Below are positions 43,621-54,364 of a stretch of DNA of 64,000 bases, in pieces (position 1 is the first letter of the stretch; every line of letters begins with the position of its first letter). The notes beneath the pieces are model-generated. The model did not search any database, was not told the origin of the DNA, and saw nothing but the letters and a program-made list of their open reading frames with translations. The position numbers were made by a program, and so were the translations under genes. The DNA is from Heloderma charlesbogerti (Eukaryota; Chordata; Lepidosauria; Squamata; Helodermatidae): positions 372,001 through 436,000 of the forward strand of contig JANEZZ010003056.1 of assembly GCA_026122225.1 (NCBI GenBank). Reading direction: 5' to 3'.

Positions 43621-44134
43621 TGATTCAGAACTCAGAAAAATTCACAATTTTATTCCAATATAGGACAGAAAAAAATGTGGGATTGAGAACACTGGAGTAT
43701 GAAAGAAAGCAAAACTGTCAGATTTGTCCATTGAGGCAGAGACCTTTGAAAGCGTAGCTCTTCAAAGGCTGGCTTCAACCACATTTCTGGTGCTGAATTA
43801 GGGTTACCACCTCTTTTCTATGACAGAAGTTCTATCTTTAGCAACTGTCTGGCAGCTGGGTCTCCCCACCTATTGAATTTGGCTGGTGCAGATGGATGAG
43901 AATTTTTGTTCAGTTTGTTTTTGAGAAGAATGTACCTAGACTTGCACATTTCTTCCTAAACAGGATGGAAAGAACTGGAGATGTAAAGAATTTAAATATG
44001 GAAGAATGTGAAACTGAAGGATCTGATCATTCCTGCTTAGACACCCCTCTCCAGACCCTCATGCTAAACAGGAGTGGAGGCGTGAGGTAGCCCTGCTACC
44101 CTCTCCATGTCTTCACAGTAGCTTGAAGAGGTCA
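43621..44134. other. No assignable feature
   Basis: Unassigned sequence preceding hairpin copy E. Confidence 0.4.
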
Positions 44135-44756
44135 TAGGGATGTTGGAGAAATCCTCCACAGACCCCAATGAGGCCGGATTCTATTGAATCCAGGCTCCTG
44201 AAGTCTGTGGAGGATCCGATCGCCTACCTCCACCTCCCTCACGAAGTCCTCACCGGCAGACCCTGCCTGCTGCCAGCTCCGAAGCCCCAGCGATATGGCC
44301 TCCATTGCTGTATCGCTAGCTGGGCTGACAAACTGCAGATGCAAATGGCGTCTGGAGTAGCAGACGCCATTTGCATCCCTGCTCTTTGATATGATAAGAT
44401 ACGTAAATCTTTACGTAGCCCATCGCGCGAAGGAACAGGGACTCAAATACACCATTTGCGTCCCTGTTCCTTCGCACGATAGGCTACACAAAGATTTACG
44501 TAGCCTATCATGTCAAAGAGCAGGGACACAAATGGCGTCCGCTATGCCAGATGCCATTTGCGTCCGCAGCTTGTCAGTCCAGCCAACGATACGGCAATGG
44601 CGGCCGTATCACTGGGGCTTCGGAGCCGGTTGGCGGCTCTGTGGAATTGCCATGGAGCGGAGCCAGCCGGCAAGGATTCCTGGGGGGAGGAGCGGATCGC
44701 CTCGCCCCTGGCAGACCCCCCCGTGGACGGCAAGGTAAGGAATTTGTACATCCCTA
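44135..44756 (+). mobile_element. Hairpin transposon copy E (type-2 ends)
   Basis: From TAGGGATGTTGG to TACATCCCTA, 622 bases. The core is simpler than in D: GATACGTAAATCTTTACGTAGC (44398) and its mirror (44481-44511) flank a GGAACAGGGAC/GTCCCTGTTCC centre near 44450. These are enclosed by GCAAATGGCG...CGCCATTTGC hairpins (44340-44374, 44528-44563). The right end has an outward GTAAGG at 44735-44740, 21 bases from the terminus. The left-end equivalent is degraded (GTAGGC, minus strand, near 44222). Flanks AGAGGTCA/GTGGTGGC match poorly. Confidence 0.82.
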
Positions 44757-44895
44757 GTGGTGGCAGCAGGGAAGAGGGGAGAAAATCTCCCTCAATACCC
44801 TTCTGGCTAGCATGACTCATTATCCCCAGGATGTGGCTTTTAGGGTGCCATCAGCCTGCCTCATTCATGTGATTTTATGGGGGTGGAGTATGTCC

Positions 44896-45010
44896 AACAG
44901 TGGAGGCTGGAGGCTCTGATGTCGATGGGGTGGTGAATCTGCTCTGGGTTTCAGTCAGAACCAGTCAGAACTCTAAAGGAGCTACCTAAAGTGCAAAGCA
45001 CTGGGTTGAG
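44896..45010 (+). mobile_element. MITE M2, left half
   Basis: CAGTGGAGGCTGGAGGCTC, GGTGGTGAATCTGCTCTGGG and TTTCAGTCAGAACC match the left arm of the palindrome at 54.4 kb. Confidence 0.6.
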
Positions 45011-45189
45011 TTAAACCTTTTTGACTGCTGCAATTGTTAGACAACTGGGAGTCAGAAACACTTGCCGATCCCACTGCAAATCACCCAGAGATGTGGATTC
45101 GTCTAGGACAACAGCATTCTGTCTCCATCCCTAGCCCTCTAAATACCACTGGGGAGATCACAAGTAGGGCCAGATCGAGCTGGCCATCC

Positions 45190-45310
45190 TCTGGGCTACA
45201 TCCAGTGGAGGCCGGTGGCTCCGATGTCAGTGGGGTGGTGAATCCACTCCGGGTTTCAGTCAGAACCACTCAGGACTGTAAAGCCTCCACGGTATTTGCA
45301 TCAGCCTCCA
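45190..45310 (+). mobile_element. MITE M2, left half
   Basis: CAGTGGAGGCCGGTGGCTCC, GTGAATCCACTCCGGG and TTTCAGTCAGAACC repeat the same arm. Two short CCTCCACGGTATT repeats follow at 45285-45315. Confidence 0.6.
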
Positions 45311-45834
45311 CGGTATTCAGTTCAGAATTGGTTGTGAGCTTCTGAGCAAGCACAGTCTATATCTAAGCAACGGCATTTCTGTGCATGGGCTGCGTTGCTT
45401 GGATTAACCCTTTCCTTGCCTAACCCGGTGCTCCTTCTCTCCTTGACATCGCTGCCACCACTCTGGCTCCACGAGGAGGGGGGCTCGGCAGTGCCGCCAC
45501 CTACATTTCTAGTTATCGTACAGCTCCCCGCATTGCTGCCGCCACCACCGAACTGCTGCTCTGAGGAGGTACCACACAGTACCAAACTACAGCTCCCAAG
45601 ATGCACTTTGATATCACTCATGTGCCAAAGCTCGTTTACACAGAATGAGAGCTTGCTTTGAGGGAGAATTCTCGTCCAAGCCCACATGAGTGAGTTCTTT
45701 TTTTCCGAGTTAAATGACAAACCACTTGGGGTAAGTTCGCCAATCTCTAGAGACAACAAGTGAAAGGGAAGCCAGGATAACAAGGGAAGGAGTTACACTT
45801 GATTAGGCTTTGTTTCAAAACTGGTGTGTGTGAG

Positions 45835-46000
45835 TGTGAGTGCGATACCAGCAGGGGTAGTTTTAAGGAGGGATTTGAAAGGAGAAAGAGGAGGCATCAA
45901 ACAGTTATTCTGGGAAGAAGTTGTAGGCATAAGAGTTAGGAAGGAGATTGGTTCAAACCATTTATGAGAGCAGTTGAGATGACAGAGTTGGAAAACTGCT
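45835..46000 (-). mobile_element. Repeat R1 body fragment
   Basis: TAAGGAGGGATTTGAAAGG...ATTCTGGGAAGAAGTTG resembles 29929-29990, the body of repeat R1. No ends are visible. Confidence 0.4.
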
Positions 46001-46104
46001 TCCTTATGCTTGAATTATCTATCTATTGCATCTGTGTTGTCCACAAACACATTTCTTCCATATTGGTCCTCTTCTTCCCATACACCTGCCAGGTGCATAT
46101 TTAG

Positions 46105-46340
46105 GTTGCAATCCTATACACACCTGGGAGTAATGCCCATGCCATAGCTTAGTGGCAGAGCATCTGCTTCACACGCAGAAAGTGTCAGGTTCGATCCCCA
46201 GCATCTTCAGGGAGGGAAGAAACGAATCCTGCCTGAAACCCTGTACAGCCGCTGCTGCCAGTCAGTGTCAACCATACCAAGGGTCTGACTCAGTATAAGG
46301 CAGCTTCCTATGTTTCTAGATGTGTATAGGGTTGCACAGT
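46105..46340. mobile_element. MITE with GCAATCCTATACACA ends, split by a SINE
   Basis: GGTTGCAATCCTATACACAC on the left and ATGTGTATAGGGTTGCAC on the right are inverted. A tRNA-headed SINE fills the space between. The ends resemble MITE M1 (GGGTGCAATCCTATGC), suggesting related transposase recognition. Confidence 0.6.
46135..46317 (+). mobile_element. tRNA-headed SINE with CR1-like tail
   Basis: The head has an A-box-like TAGCTTAGTGGCAGAGC and a near-perfect B box GGTTCGATCC (46189-46198), both needed for RNA polymerase III. The body CCTGCCTGAAACCC, GCTGCTGCCAGTCAGTGTC is shared with the 40.7-kb copy. The tail CAAGGGTCTGACTCAGTATA resembles the CR1-B UTR. It is not a functional tRNA: the acceptor stem and anticodon arm are not intact. 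Confidence 0.8.
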
Positions 46341-46521
46341 TAGTATAGCACTGGGGCTTAGCAGTTTATTTTTCTCTGCTCCTGCAAAAATTCTAGTTCC
46401 TGTCTAGCTCATGTATGTATGTGTATATATGTCTGTCTTTGTGCAGGTTGTGTGAGTACATTGGTAACCCACTTACTCTTCAGCCCTGCCCTAGATTGAA
46501 TTGAGCAGATTGAATTGAATT

Positions 46522-46598
46522 GAATCCTGCATTGAGCAGGGGGTTGGACTCGATGGCCTTGTAGACCCATTCCAACCCTACTATTCTATGATTCTATG
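46522..46598 (+). mobile_element. CR1 subfamily A 3' tip
   Basis: AATCCTGCATTGAGCAGGGG, GGACTCGATGGCCTTGTAG and CTACTATTCTATGATTCTATG. Only the last 77 bases. Confidence 0.9.
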
Positions 46599-47284
46599 AA
46601 TTCTAAGCCCTTTGTAGTGCGTTGCGATATGCGCGGGACTCAACTTCATTGTTTTGTTCAGGTTATTTAATGCAACAGGTGGACCGCGGCCCCTGTGCAT
46701 CCTCACCCCCCCTCCCCAGGTTCTATTTTTAGGAGCAATCTCATTTTGATACAAAAGTGACCCCACCCTCCACTTTCAAGAATTGACACAATCAAAAGCG
46801 ATTTCTTCTTCAGAGTAATTTCCAGTAACCTCCGGAGCAGGTTTTTTTTAATTAAATAAACTTCATCCCATCTAGCTTTGTGGTCAGCATTTTGAACCCC
46901 CTGCAGATGGGTCTAGAGGATTAACCGTAAATCCTCCTCGACCCCAACTCCAGCAGATGGGCGGCATGTGTCTGATAAATACTAGGACGAGGTCTGCTTC
47001 CTCCTGTTTCTGGCAGATAGAGCATATACCCTGCAAATTACATTTTTAAAAAATGGTGGCCCTTTCACCCTTTAGAATGGCATGTGAAATGGGACACAAA
47101 TGAGAGGCATTTCACATCTGTCCACCCACATTGTCACTTCACAATACTTGAATCTGCCCTCACCTGTTGGAAAATGGGCCCTCTGTGGATGGCTTTGGGG
47201 TTTCTCATATCTTGCTCAAAGCCAATATGTAGGCGTGTGCAAATAAGGCAGAGAGGTGCTCTATTCTCTCTATTCGGAGAGAGA
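46599..47284. other. Unassigned sequence
   Basis: No recognised repeat. A poly-C near 46708 and a poly-T near 46843. Confidence 0.4.
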
Positions 47285-48010
47285 TGCTCTTTAGGCCCAG
47301 TGCTCTTCAACATTTTTATTAATGACTTGGAGGAGGAGGTGCAGGGAATGCTGATCAAATTTGCAGATGACACAAAATTGGGCGGGATAGCTAATACCCT
47401 GGAAGACAGAAACAGAATTCAAAGTGATCTGGATAGACTGGAGCGCTGGGCAGAAAACAGCAGAATGACATTTAATAGGGATAAATGCCAAGTTCTGCAC
47501 CTAGGAAAAAGAAACCAAATGCACAGTTACAAGATGGAGAATACGTGGCTCAACCACACTACAAACAAGAAGGATCTTGGAATTGTTGTCGATCACAAGC
47601 TGAAGATGAGCCAACCATGTGATGTGGCTGCAAAAAAGACAAATGCTATTTTTGGTTGCATTAAGAGAAGCATAGCTTCCAAATCCCGGGAAGCACTAGT
47701 TCCCCTCTACTCAGCACTGGTTCGGCCTTATCTGGAGTACTGTGTCCAGTTCTGGGCACCACTCTTTAAGAAGAATGCAGACAAACTGGAGAGGGTTCAG
47801 AGGGCAACGAAGATGATCAGGGGACTGGAAACAAAACCCTATGAGGAGAGACTGAAAGAACTGGGCATGTTTAGCCTTGAGAAGAGAAGACTGAGGGGAG
47901 ATAGGATGGTGGCGCTCTTCAAGTCCTTGAAAGGTTGTCACAGAGAGGAAAGCCAGGATCTCTTCTCGATCATCCCAGAGTGCAGGACACGGAATAATGG
48001 GCTCAAGTGA
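47285..48010 (+). pseudogene. CR1 reverse-transcriptase C-terminal half
   Basis: The frame contains LGPVLFNIFINDLEEEV, the catalytic MLIKFADDTKLGG (FADD intact), LERWAENSRMTFNRDKCQVL, KKDLGIVVDHKLKMSQ, RPYLEYCVQFWAP, RATKMIRGLE and ELGMFSLEKRRLRGD. A stop follows NNGLK at 48008, where other copies continue KLQEARF. It lacks the endonuclease and RT motifs before the palm core, so cannot move itself. Confidence 0.9.
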
Positions 48011-48244
48011 CAGGAAGCCAGATTCCGGCTGAACATCAGGAAAAACTTCCTGACTGTTAGAGCAATATGACAATGGAACCAATTGCCTAGGGAGGTGGAG
48101 GGCTCTCCCACCCTGGAGGCATTCAAGACGAGACTGGACAGGACAGCCATCTGTCAGGACTTGGATTCCTGCATTGAGCAGGGGGTTGGACTCGATAGCC
48201 TTGTAGCCCCCTTCCAGTTCCGACCCTACTATTCTATGATTCTA
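47285..48244 (+). mobile_element. CR1 subfamily A, 3' third
   Basis: The longest CR1 in the window. It encodes the RT from the VLFNIFINDL block to the C-terminus, followed by a full 3' UTR ending CTACTATTCTATGATTCTA. The 5' part is missing, as usual. Confidence 0.93.
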
Positions 48245-48274
48245 GGTAAACGCATGCATAATGTTTCTAGTGAA

Positions 48275-48340
48275 AATGAATGGAATTGGAACATGCTTCA
48301 CATTGCCTCAGTTGTGCCCTCCATTCCTATCACAGTGGGT
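48275..48340 (+). repeat. Unclassified repeat, forward partner
   Basis: ATGAATGGAATTGGAACATG...GTGCCCTCCATTCCTATCA is matched in reverse complement by 49594-49660 with about 90% identity by eye. Both partners are in otherwise unassigned DNA. Confidence 0.6.
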
Positions 48341-48489
48341 AAGCCACCATCAAAATATAATACATTTTGAAACTGGGCTGAAAACATATAGGCATGGAAA
48401 AAAACCCACCCACAATAGAAGCATTAATAAAATCCACATTTAATGCAACAATAGAATCAAAAACCAGCAGATAAATGTGAACAGGAGGA

Positions 48490-48870
48490 ACTGGCTTGTT
48501 CTGAGTCAGACGTTTGGGCCACCTGGTTTAGTATTTCCTTTGTCTGGTGACAGCTCTCCAGAACCTCAAGTCCAGCCCTTCTGTTTTGGATTCTTGTAGT
48601 TGTGGATGGACCTTCCAGATACAAAAATTGGCTCTCCCACTAAACAATGCCACCTCTCCAACAGAGAATTCTGCTGCTGGATCAAACCAAAAGTCCATCT
48701 AGTCCGACATCCTGTTTCCAGTGACCATGGCCAGCCAGAAGCAGGACATGAAGGCAATAGCCTTCTTGCTCCCAGCAATTGCAGATGTGGAGTTGGCATG
48801 ACTAATAGCCACTGATAGCTTTATCCTCCATGAATCTGTCTAATCTTTTAAAGCCACCATCACATCCTGG
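48490..48870 (-). mobile_element. SINE fragment and older CR1 tail, minus strand
   Basis: 48500-48570 (CTGAGTCAGACGTTTGGGCC, CTGGTGACAGCTCTCCA) resembles the body and tail of the tRNA-headed SINE. 48668-48870 (CTGGATCAAACCAAAAGTCC, AGCCAGAAGCAGGACATG, AATCTGTCTAATC) is a diverged CR1-like 3' UTR, older than subfamilies A and B. Confidence 0.55.
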
Positions 48871-48892
48871 GCAGCAAATTTCATAAATTAAG

Positions 48893-48960
48893 GGTGCAAT
48901 CCTATGCATGTTTAGGCAGAAAAAAGTCTGGCTAAATATGCATAGGATTGCACCCGAATT
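48893..48960. mobile_element. MITE M1, shortened copy
   Basis: GGGTGCAATCCTATGCATG and its inverse CATAGGATTGCACCC with only the outer arms kept. The internal ACAACTCCCAGCA segments are lost. Confidence 0.8.
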
Positions 48961-49593
48961 ATATTAAATGCTGCATAGAAGTGCAAATTACAGCTGTGCT
49001 CAAACGGCCTCTCAAAATTCTCCGCCTTATTTGCGGGTAGAGAAACTCCTCCTCTCCAAGGGGAAGAGAAACTCTCCAACTGTTTCGCACAGGTAGAGCT
49101 CACGATTGGCAGGGGCTGAACTTGAAGCACAAGCTCTTTCTTTTTTCCTAAGGGCTTTTGGTGTTTTGAGCTGCCACTGCATCACCTGCGTTGGTAACCT
49201 GGGACACTTCCTGTTTCATTTGGCCACATTTCACATCCTCCACAACGCAGGTGTGAAGGGGGCAATGTTGTGTCTAGCTCCAGGGAAGAGATGGAGGGAG
49301 CCCTGTGCCAAAACCTGTCCTCCAAGTTTTCTTCCCTCCTTTCTTCTTCCTTTCTTAAGGAGCCTTCCATTTTTCTGCCTCATTCTTGAGACGAGTCACT
49401 CATTCTCACTCCATCCGACTAGCTCGTTTCCTTAACTTGAATGGGTGTATCTGAGATTCCCCTGCTCAAGGGAGAATACAACGGCTTTATGGAAGGATCC
49501 ACTACGTGATAGGTTTCCAAATCCTTGCTGAGTGTTTGGGGCTTCATGAATTAATGTACTGGTCCTTGAAACTTCTCTGAACCCAGATAACTT

Positions 49594-49660
49594 TGATAGG
49601 AATGGAGGGCACAATTGAGGCAAAGTGAAGCACGTTCCAATTCCATTCATTTTGGTATTA
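49594..49660 (-). repeat. Unclassified repeat, reverse partner
   Basis: Inverted partner of 48275-48340, lying inside the DNA that interrupts element N1. Confidence 0.6.
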
Positions 49661-49984
49661 AAGAATATATGTTTATTGCTCAAACAGTCTAAGAGAATTA
49701 CATGCTTTTGTTATGATAAGGCAGATCAGAAACATCCCTAAATACACACAAATTATAATATTAGTGATTATAACTACTATTTTCATTATACTTTTAGTAA
49801 TAAAAACAGTAGCAAACGTATTGCTAACACAGTAAAACCTAAGTTCCTCTCAATCTAACAGTTAATATCAGAATTTCGTATTTACCTACATGGAAGGCAT
49901 GGTGGGCAAAGGCAGCCTAAACATGTTTTGCGGGTTTCTCATTCTCCCAGGATCTCTCTCCCAAACAGATCAAAACCTTGTATT

Positions 49985-50425
49985 TTATAACTCCTTCCAT
50001 ATGTACCTACCTGGGCCCTAAGATCATCCTCAGCGGTCTTTGTCCATGAGCCCCTGCCAAAGGAAGTAAGGTGGGTGGCTACTAGGAAGAGGGCCTTTTC
50101 TGCTGTGGCACCTGGCTGTGGAATGAGCTCCCTAGAGAGGTTCGCCTGGCACCTACGTTGTACTCCGCCCAGCACCAGGTAAAGACCTTTTTCTTCTCCC
50201 AGTATTTTGCCATTTTAGTTTCCTGGTCTTTTAGCTCTGGTGTCTTAAATCTGTATTTTAAATCTCTGCATTGCGGCTAGGTTTTATTCTGGTTGTATTG
50301 TTATTTTGTGGATTTAAGCTTTCATATTTTATATTGTTTTATGCTGTGCTTTGTGGTTTTAGTTTTTGAGAACCACCCAGACAGCTTCGGCTATAGAAAT
50401 AAAATACATATATACATACATAACC
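49985..50425 (+). mobile_element. L2-like LINE 3' end
   Basis: Coding end (CCATATGTACCTACCTGGG, CCCCTGCCAAAGGAAG, GCTGTGGAATGAGCTCCCT) and a long T-rich UTR ending CAGCTTCGGCTATAGAAATA and a short TACA/TA repeat. It sits within element N1. Confidence 0.8.
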
Positions 50426-51207
50426 CCCATTAAGTCAATGACCTCTTCCTTAGTTTCAGACCTGGTCATAGTATATCACTATTTCTATTTTTCCCAATGT
50501 AGCCAAGTCTGCCATTAACATCAGCAACACCTAGAAGGCCTCACTGCTAAACTTTCTGCTTCCAATACTTGACCAGCTCACTTGTAGCAACCTTCCTCCA
50601 TTTCCAAGAGTGTGTTCTATTACTCACAGTTATCTTACAACAAATACAGAACTAATCGCCCCTACACAATACAATACATTCTTAGCAATTTCACACGCTA
50701 TAATGAATGTTCTGCTACATTCGTTGGATGTTTTATAGGTTATTTTGAATTTATTTTGGTGGTGTTTTTCAGCTTAATCACTGTGAAGTGGCCAAGGGTG
50801 CTGTGTGTGTTTTTTCTTTCTGTTATGCATCTCTCCATTGCTCTGCAGCCTCCCAGGCTGCCTGCACTTCCAAATCTGAAAAGTCCTATGACAGGAATTG
50901 CCTGATGAATGATGTCTTCCCCAGATTTTAATTGACGCGCGAAGCCAAGGAGGCTACGGGCTGCTGGAGAGATGATTATACAATGGAAGACAGGAGACTT
51001 GCGCACTCTCCTTAGCCACCTCATAAGTAAGGTAAAAGCATAAGAACCCCAAATCCGAGCCATGAGAATTTCACCAACATTTTCTTCTCCTTTGAATTTC
51101 TTTTCAAAAGCCATTTCTTTTCTATCAGATTGAATGAGAACGGACAAAAAATGTGGGAGAAATTTTCGGCACAGAACTAGTGCAAATGTGTACATGCACA
51201 TACGCTG

Positions 51208-51800
51208 TCTTATCATAGAACCATAGAATAGTAGGGTTGGAGGGGGCCTGCAAGGCCATCGAGTCCAACCCCCTGCTCAATGCAGGAATCCAAGTCAGAG
51301 CATCCCTGACAGGTGGCTGTCCAGCCTCATCTTGAACGCCTCCAGTGTGGGAGAGCCCGCCACCTCCCTGGGTCATGGGTTCCGTTATCGTATTGCTCTA
51401 ATAGTTAGGACGTTTTTCCTGATGTTCAGCCGGAATCTGGCTTCCTGTACCTTGAGCCCATTATTCTGTGTCCTGCGCTCTGGGATGATCAAGAAGAGAT
51501 CCTGGCCTTCCTCTCTGGGACAACCTTTCAAGTACTTGAAGAGCGCTGCCATATCTCCCCTCAGTCTTCTCTTCTCAAGGCTAAACATGCCCAGTTCCTT
51601 CAGTCTCTCCTCGTAGGGCTTTGTTTCCAGTCCTTGATCATCTTTGTTGCCCTCTTCTGAACCCTCTCCAGCTTGTCTGCATCCTTCTTAAAGGGTGGTG
51701 CCCACAACTGGACACAGTACTCCAGGTGAGGCCTAACTAGTGCTGGGTAGGATGGAACTAGTACTTCACACGGTTTGGAAGCTATGCTTCTGTGTTTACT
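51208..51800 (-). mobile_element. CR1 subfamily A, minus strand
   Basis: Begins ATCATAGAACCATAGAATAG and reads back through the UTR, RRLRGDMAALFKYLKGCPREE and RPHLEYCVQLWAPPFKKDADKL to a truncation near TTTGGAAGCTATGCTTC. Frame breaks are present. Confidence 0.92.
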
Positions 51801-51954
51801 CCTGCATAACTTCAGAAAACTCTGTAGCACCAGGTGCCCCACACCATGTATGAGGCGCTCCCTGAAGGTAATAAATTCTTAAGCACATGTCTGAAAGCCA
51901 GGAATGCCTCTGCCAGAGGAGCTGCCTTTGGGAGAGAATTCTATAGTTCTAAGA

Positions 51955-52427
51955 CAGGGATGCAAAACCTTTTCAGGCCTGAGGGCCACATGTGATGCTT
52001 CCTTGGGGGTCGGGGGCTGCACACACACACACACACACACACAAACACATTCATAGGCACGCATGTGCACGCATGCACACACATACACACAGGTGCACAT
52101 GCACTCGCACACACTCACGTGCAAACACATACACAGCTCCCCACACACAAACAGTTGTGCATACAGACATGCACCCATGCGCCCGTGCACACAAACACAT
52201 GGGCACATACAGGCACATGCATGCGCACATCCTAACAATCCTGGTGCAGGTCGGCCTTTCCTTGCTAGTAGCAGCGGCAGGGAAAGAGCATGAGCTCTCT
52301 GGGGAAGGGAGTGGAGAGCGGCACAATGAACCGGAAATCAGTGGTGATAGGGCATTTGGCAGTGGGGTCAGGGCACCTGTGGAGAGCCACAGATTATGTC
52401 TTGGGGGCCATGGGTTCTACACCACTG
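51955..52427 (+). mobile_element. hAT-type MITE with internal (CA)n
   Basis: Inverted ends CAGGGATGCAAAACC and GGTTCTACACCACTG (terminal CAG...CTG) with target duplications TTCTAAGA (51947-51954) and TTCTGAGA (52428-52435), seven of eight matching. The body carries GGCCTGAGGGCCACATG. A long CA/CACG tract (52020-52220) makes up much of the interior and produces spurious low-complexity frames on both strands. Confidence 0.82.
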
Positions 52428-52435
52428 TTCTGAGA

Positions 52436-53084
52436 GGGGGAACGACTGAAAGACACTTTGTGTAGGTGCTGTATTGCCTCCTCCAAAAGCATATCTGAAG
52501 AACAATGGACCTTTATCTACATATGGTTAAGGCGACGTGATTCCAAGCAGACGGATGGACAACAAAATGGCAAAAGAAAAACAATTCAATTAAGGCTAAA
52601 TTAAAAATAAATAAAACAAAAGATGCCCCCCCCACTTATTAGTAACTAGTAAATGCTTGTTTGAACAGAAGCTTTGTCCATAAAGCCCTGAGCACTCCTG
52701 GTTTCGTTTTGTCCCATTCCATGTCCTCCACCTATTTTAAAAATCTGATATCACCTAACAAACACGAATGACTTCACTGACAAATACACAGTGCCATTTT
52801 GTGTTTGCTTAGAACTCTGAGGAAATCTTAGAAAATCGATACCCTAAAAATATAATGCAGTGTACAAACTGCTCTTAACTGTTCAAATACACACACAAAA
52901 AATAACAAACCCAGTTAAAGTGCTCCCCCCCCCACCCCATAACACCTGCTTAATCTTAGGGCTACTGAATTCCAGCTCAAAGATGAAAATTTGACAGTTT
53001 TACAGTCTTCCCAGAGAAAATACAGGTTCAAAATCTGGGAAACTTCTAGGGCAGTGGAGGGGGAAGCAAAATCAGTCTGGGGGC
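52436..53084. other. Unassigned AT-rich sequence
   Basis: No recognised repeat, apart from a poly-C near 52926. Confidence 0.4.
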
Positions 53085-53312
53085 TTTTAAATGCCAGGTG
53101 AAGACCTTCTCATTTCCCCAGGCTTTTCCATTTGAAAATAATATTTTAATGCTTTTTTGATCTTGGGCACTGCTATTGCTGGTTTTATTCTGATGCTGTT
53201 TGAACTTGTTTTCAGTCTTACATTTTTACATTTTACGGTTTCAATTTTTTCTTCACTGCCCAGAGCACGTATTGTTAATGGGCGCTATAAAAAAGCTGCA
53301 AATAAAATAATA
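53085..53312 (+). mobile_element. L2-like LINE tail
   Basis: Coding end AGGTGAAGACCTTCTCATT and a T-rich UTR ending CACTGCCCAGAGCACG, GGGCGCTATAAAAA and AAATAAAATAATAAAT. Confidence 0.7.
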
Positions 53313-53429
53313 AATACCTAGTCTCAGAGTTGTATGATCTGACCCTCCAGGCCCAGTTAATTTTGGACCAAGTGAAGTTTCTGAACATTCTTCAGAGGCG
53401 GCAGCAGTCTCCCACACAACACATTGCAA

Positions 53430-53535
53430 TTATTGTTGTTGTTGTTGTTGTTGTTATTATTACTACATTTCTATACTGCCCAATAGCCGGAGCTCTTTGG
53501 GCAGCTTACAAAGATTAAAAACATTAAAAATACAA
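53430..53535 (-). mobile_element. L2-like LINE tail tip, minus strand, with (TTG)n
   Basis: TTCTATACTGCCCAATAGCC and GGAGCTCTTTGGGCAGC form the tail motif. An expanded (TTG)n/(TTA)n at 53430-53463 forms its terminal repeat. Confidence 0.75.
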
Positions 53536-54009
53536 TATACAGAGACCTAATCCATGATCTAATCCACATTGTGCCTAGAAGACAACAGGGAGGCAGCGCT
53601 GGTGTAATCTGCTCTCTGCCACCCAACCCAGCAAGGAGGCTGGTAACATATTCTGCATTAACTGAAGCTACATTTGGAGTGTGTTAGCCTTCAGAGATGA
53701 CTCCCTGTTAGTCTGTCAGCATCCTCATTTGTTAAACGGGAACAGGTATGGGTAATACTAACAGGTAACTTGCAGAGCGCCGTGGCTGGATCAATTATTT
53801 TGTATATGCATATGCTAAATCTTTACTCACAGGGCCTTGGCTGCTGAGCATTTTAAAAAATAAATCAGGTGGGTTGAGCCTTGTTCAGCCCGAGGGCCAA
53901 ATGCCATTTCGGAGAAGCTCTGGGGGTCTGCTTTCCAGTGGTGGGCATGTCCAAAGGCACAAGGCGGCAGGGGCAAAAATACCAGCATATTTTAACTTAA
54001 AGCTCTGGC
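53536..54009. other. Unassigned, with a hAT-like end motif
   Basis: TTGTTCAGCCCGAGGGCCAAAT near 53880 resembles the end of the 51.96-kb MITE, but I could find no partner. Confidence 0.35.
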
Positions 54010-54084
54010 TGCCAGAATCCAGAGGCTGGATTCACAGAAATCCAAACTCGTTTGATTCTGTTGAGGATTCCTCCAACATCCCTA
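54010..54084 (-). mobile_element. Hairpin transposon copy G (type-2 end fragment)
   Basis: In reverse complement it starts TAGGGATGTTGGAGGAATCC and continues with a GGATT/AATCC hairpin, matching the left end of copy E. Only about 75 bases remain. Confidence 0.65.
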
Positions 54085-54364
54085 CCTCAAAGAGGCACGA
54101 ATAGCAGGGGTGCATCTTTTTTGCCCCAAGGGCTGCATCTGGTGTTGGCTGGGGGCGCACCCCCCAAAACACACGATGGGCTGCTTAGGGGTCACTGCAG
54201 GGAGGAAGGAAGCTAAAGCCTTCCCTCATTCCAGCAACCCCAACCAGGATCGCTGCTTTCTCACTGCCATCTGCAGTGGAAAAGCAGCAACCCAGGTTGC
54301 TGAGTGACTGAGCCTCCTCCTCCTGATCATTTGGGCTGCGGTGAAAAGTGAGTGGGACACCTGC

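Larger units (their letters stand above)
48989..51179 (+). mobile_element. hAT-like element N1 with nested insertions
   Basis: Same family as 14605-15310. The left part (48989-49390) and right part (about 50700-51179) align to the two halves of that copy. It is flanked by a perfect 8-bp duplication GTGCAAAT (48981-48988 and 51180-51187), which proves a single original insertion. About 1.3 kb of other DNA, including an L2 tail, lies inside. The ends are TACAGCTGTGCTCAAA and GGCACAGAACTA. No transposase. Confidence 0.88.

Noticed and set aside
46140..46205. tRNA gene
   Set aside because: Promoter boxes are present, but the cloverleaf is not complete and the sequence continues into a SINE body shared with other loci.
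51992..52465. 157-codon His/Thr-rich frame and a Cys-rich frame on the other strand
   Set aside because: Both are translations of an expanded CA/CACG tract inside a hAT-type MITE.
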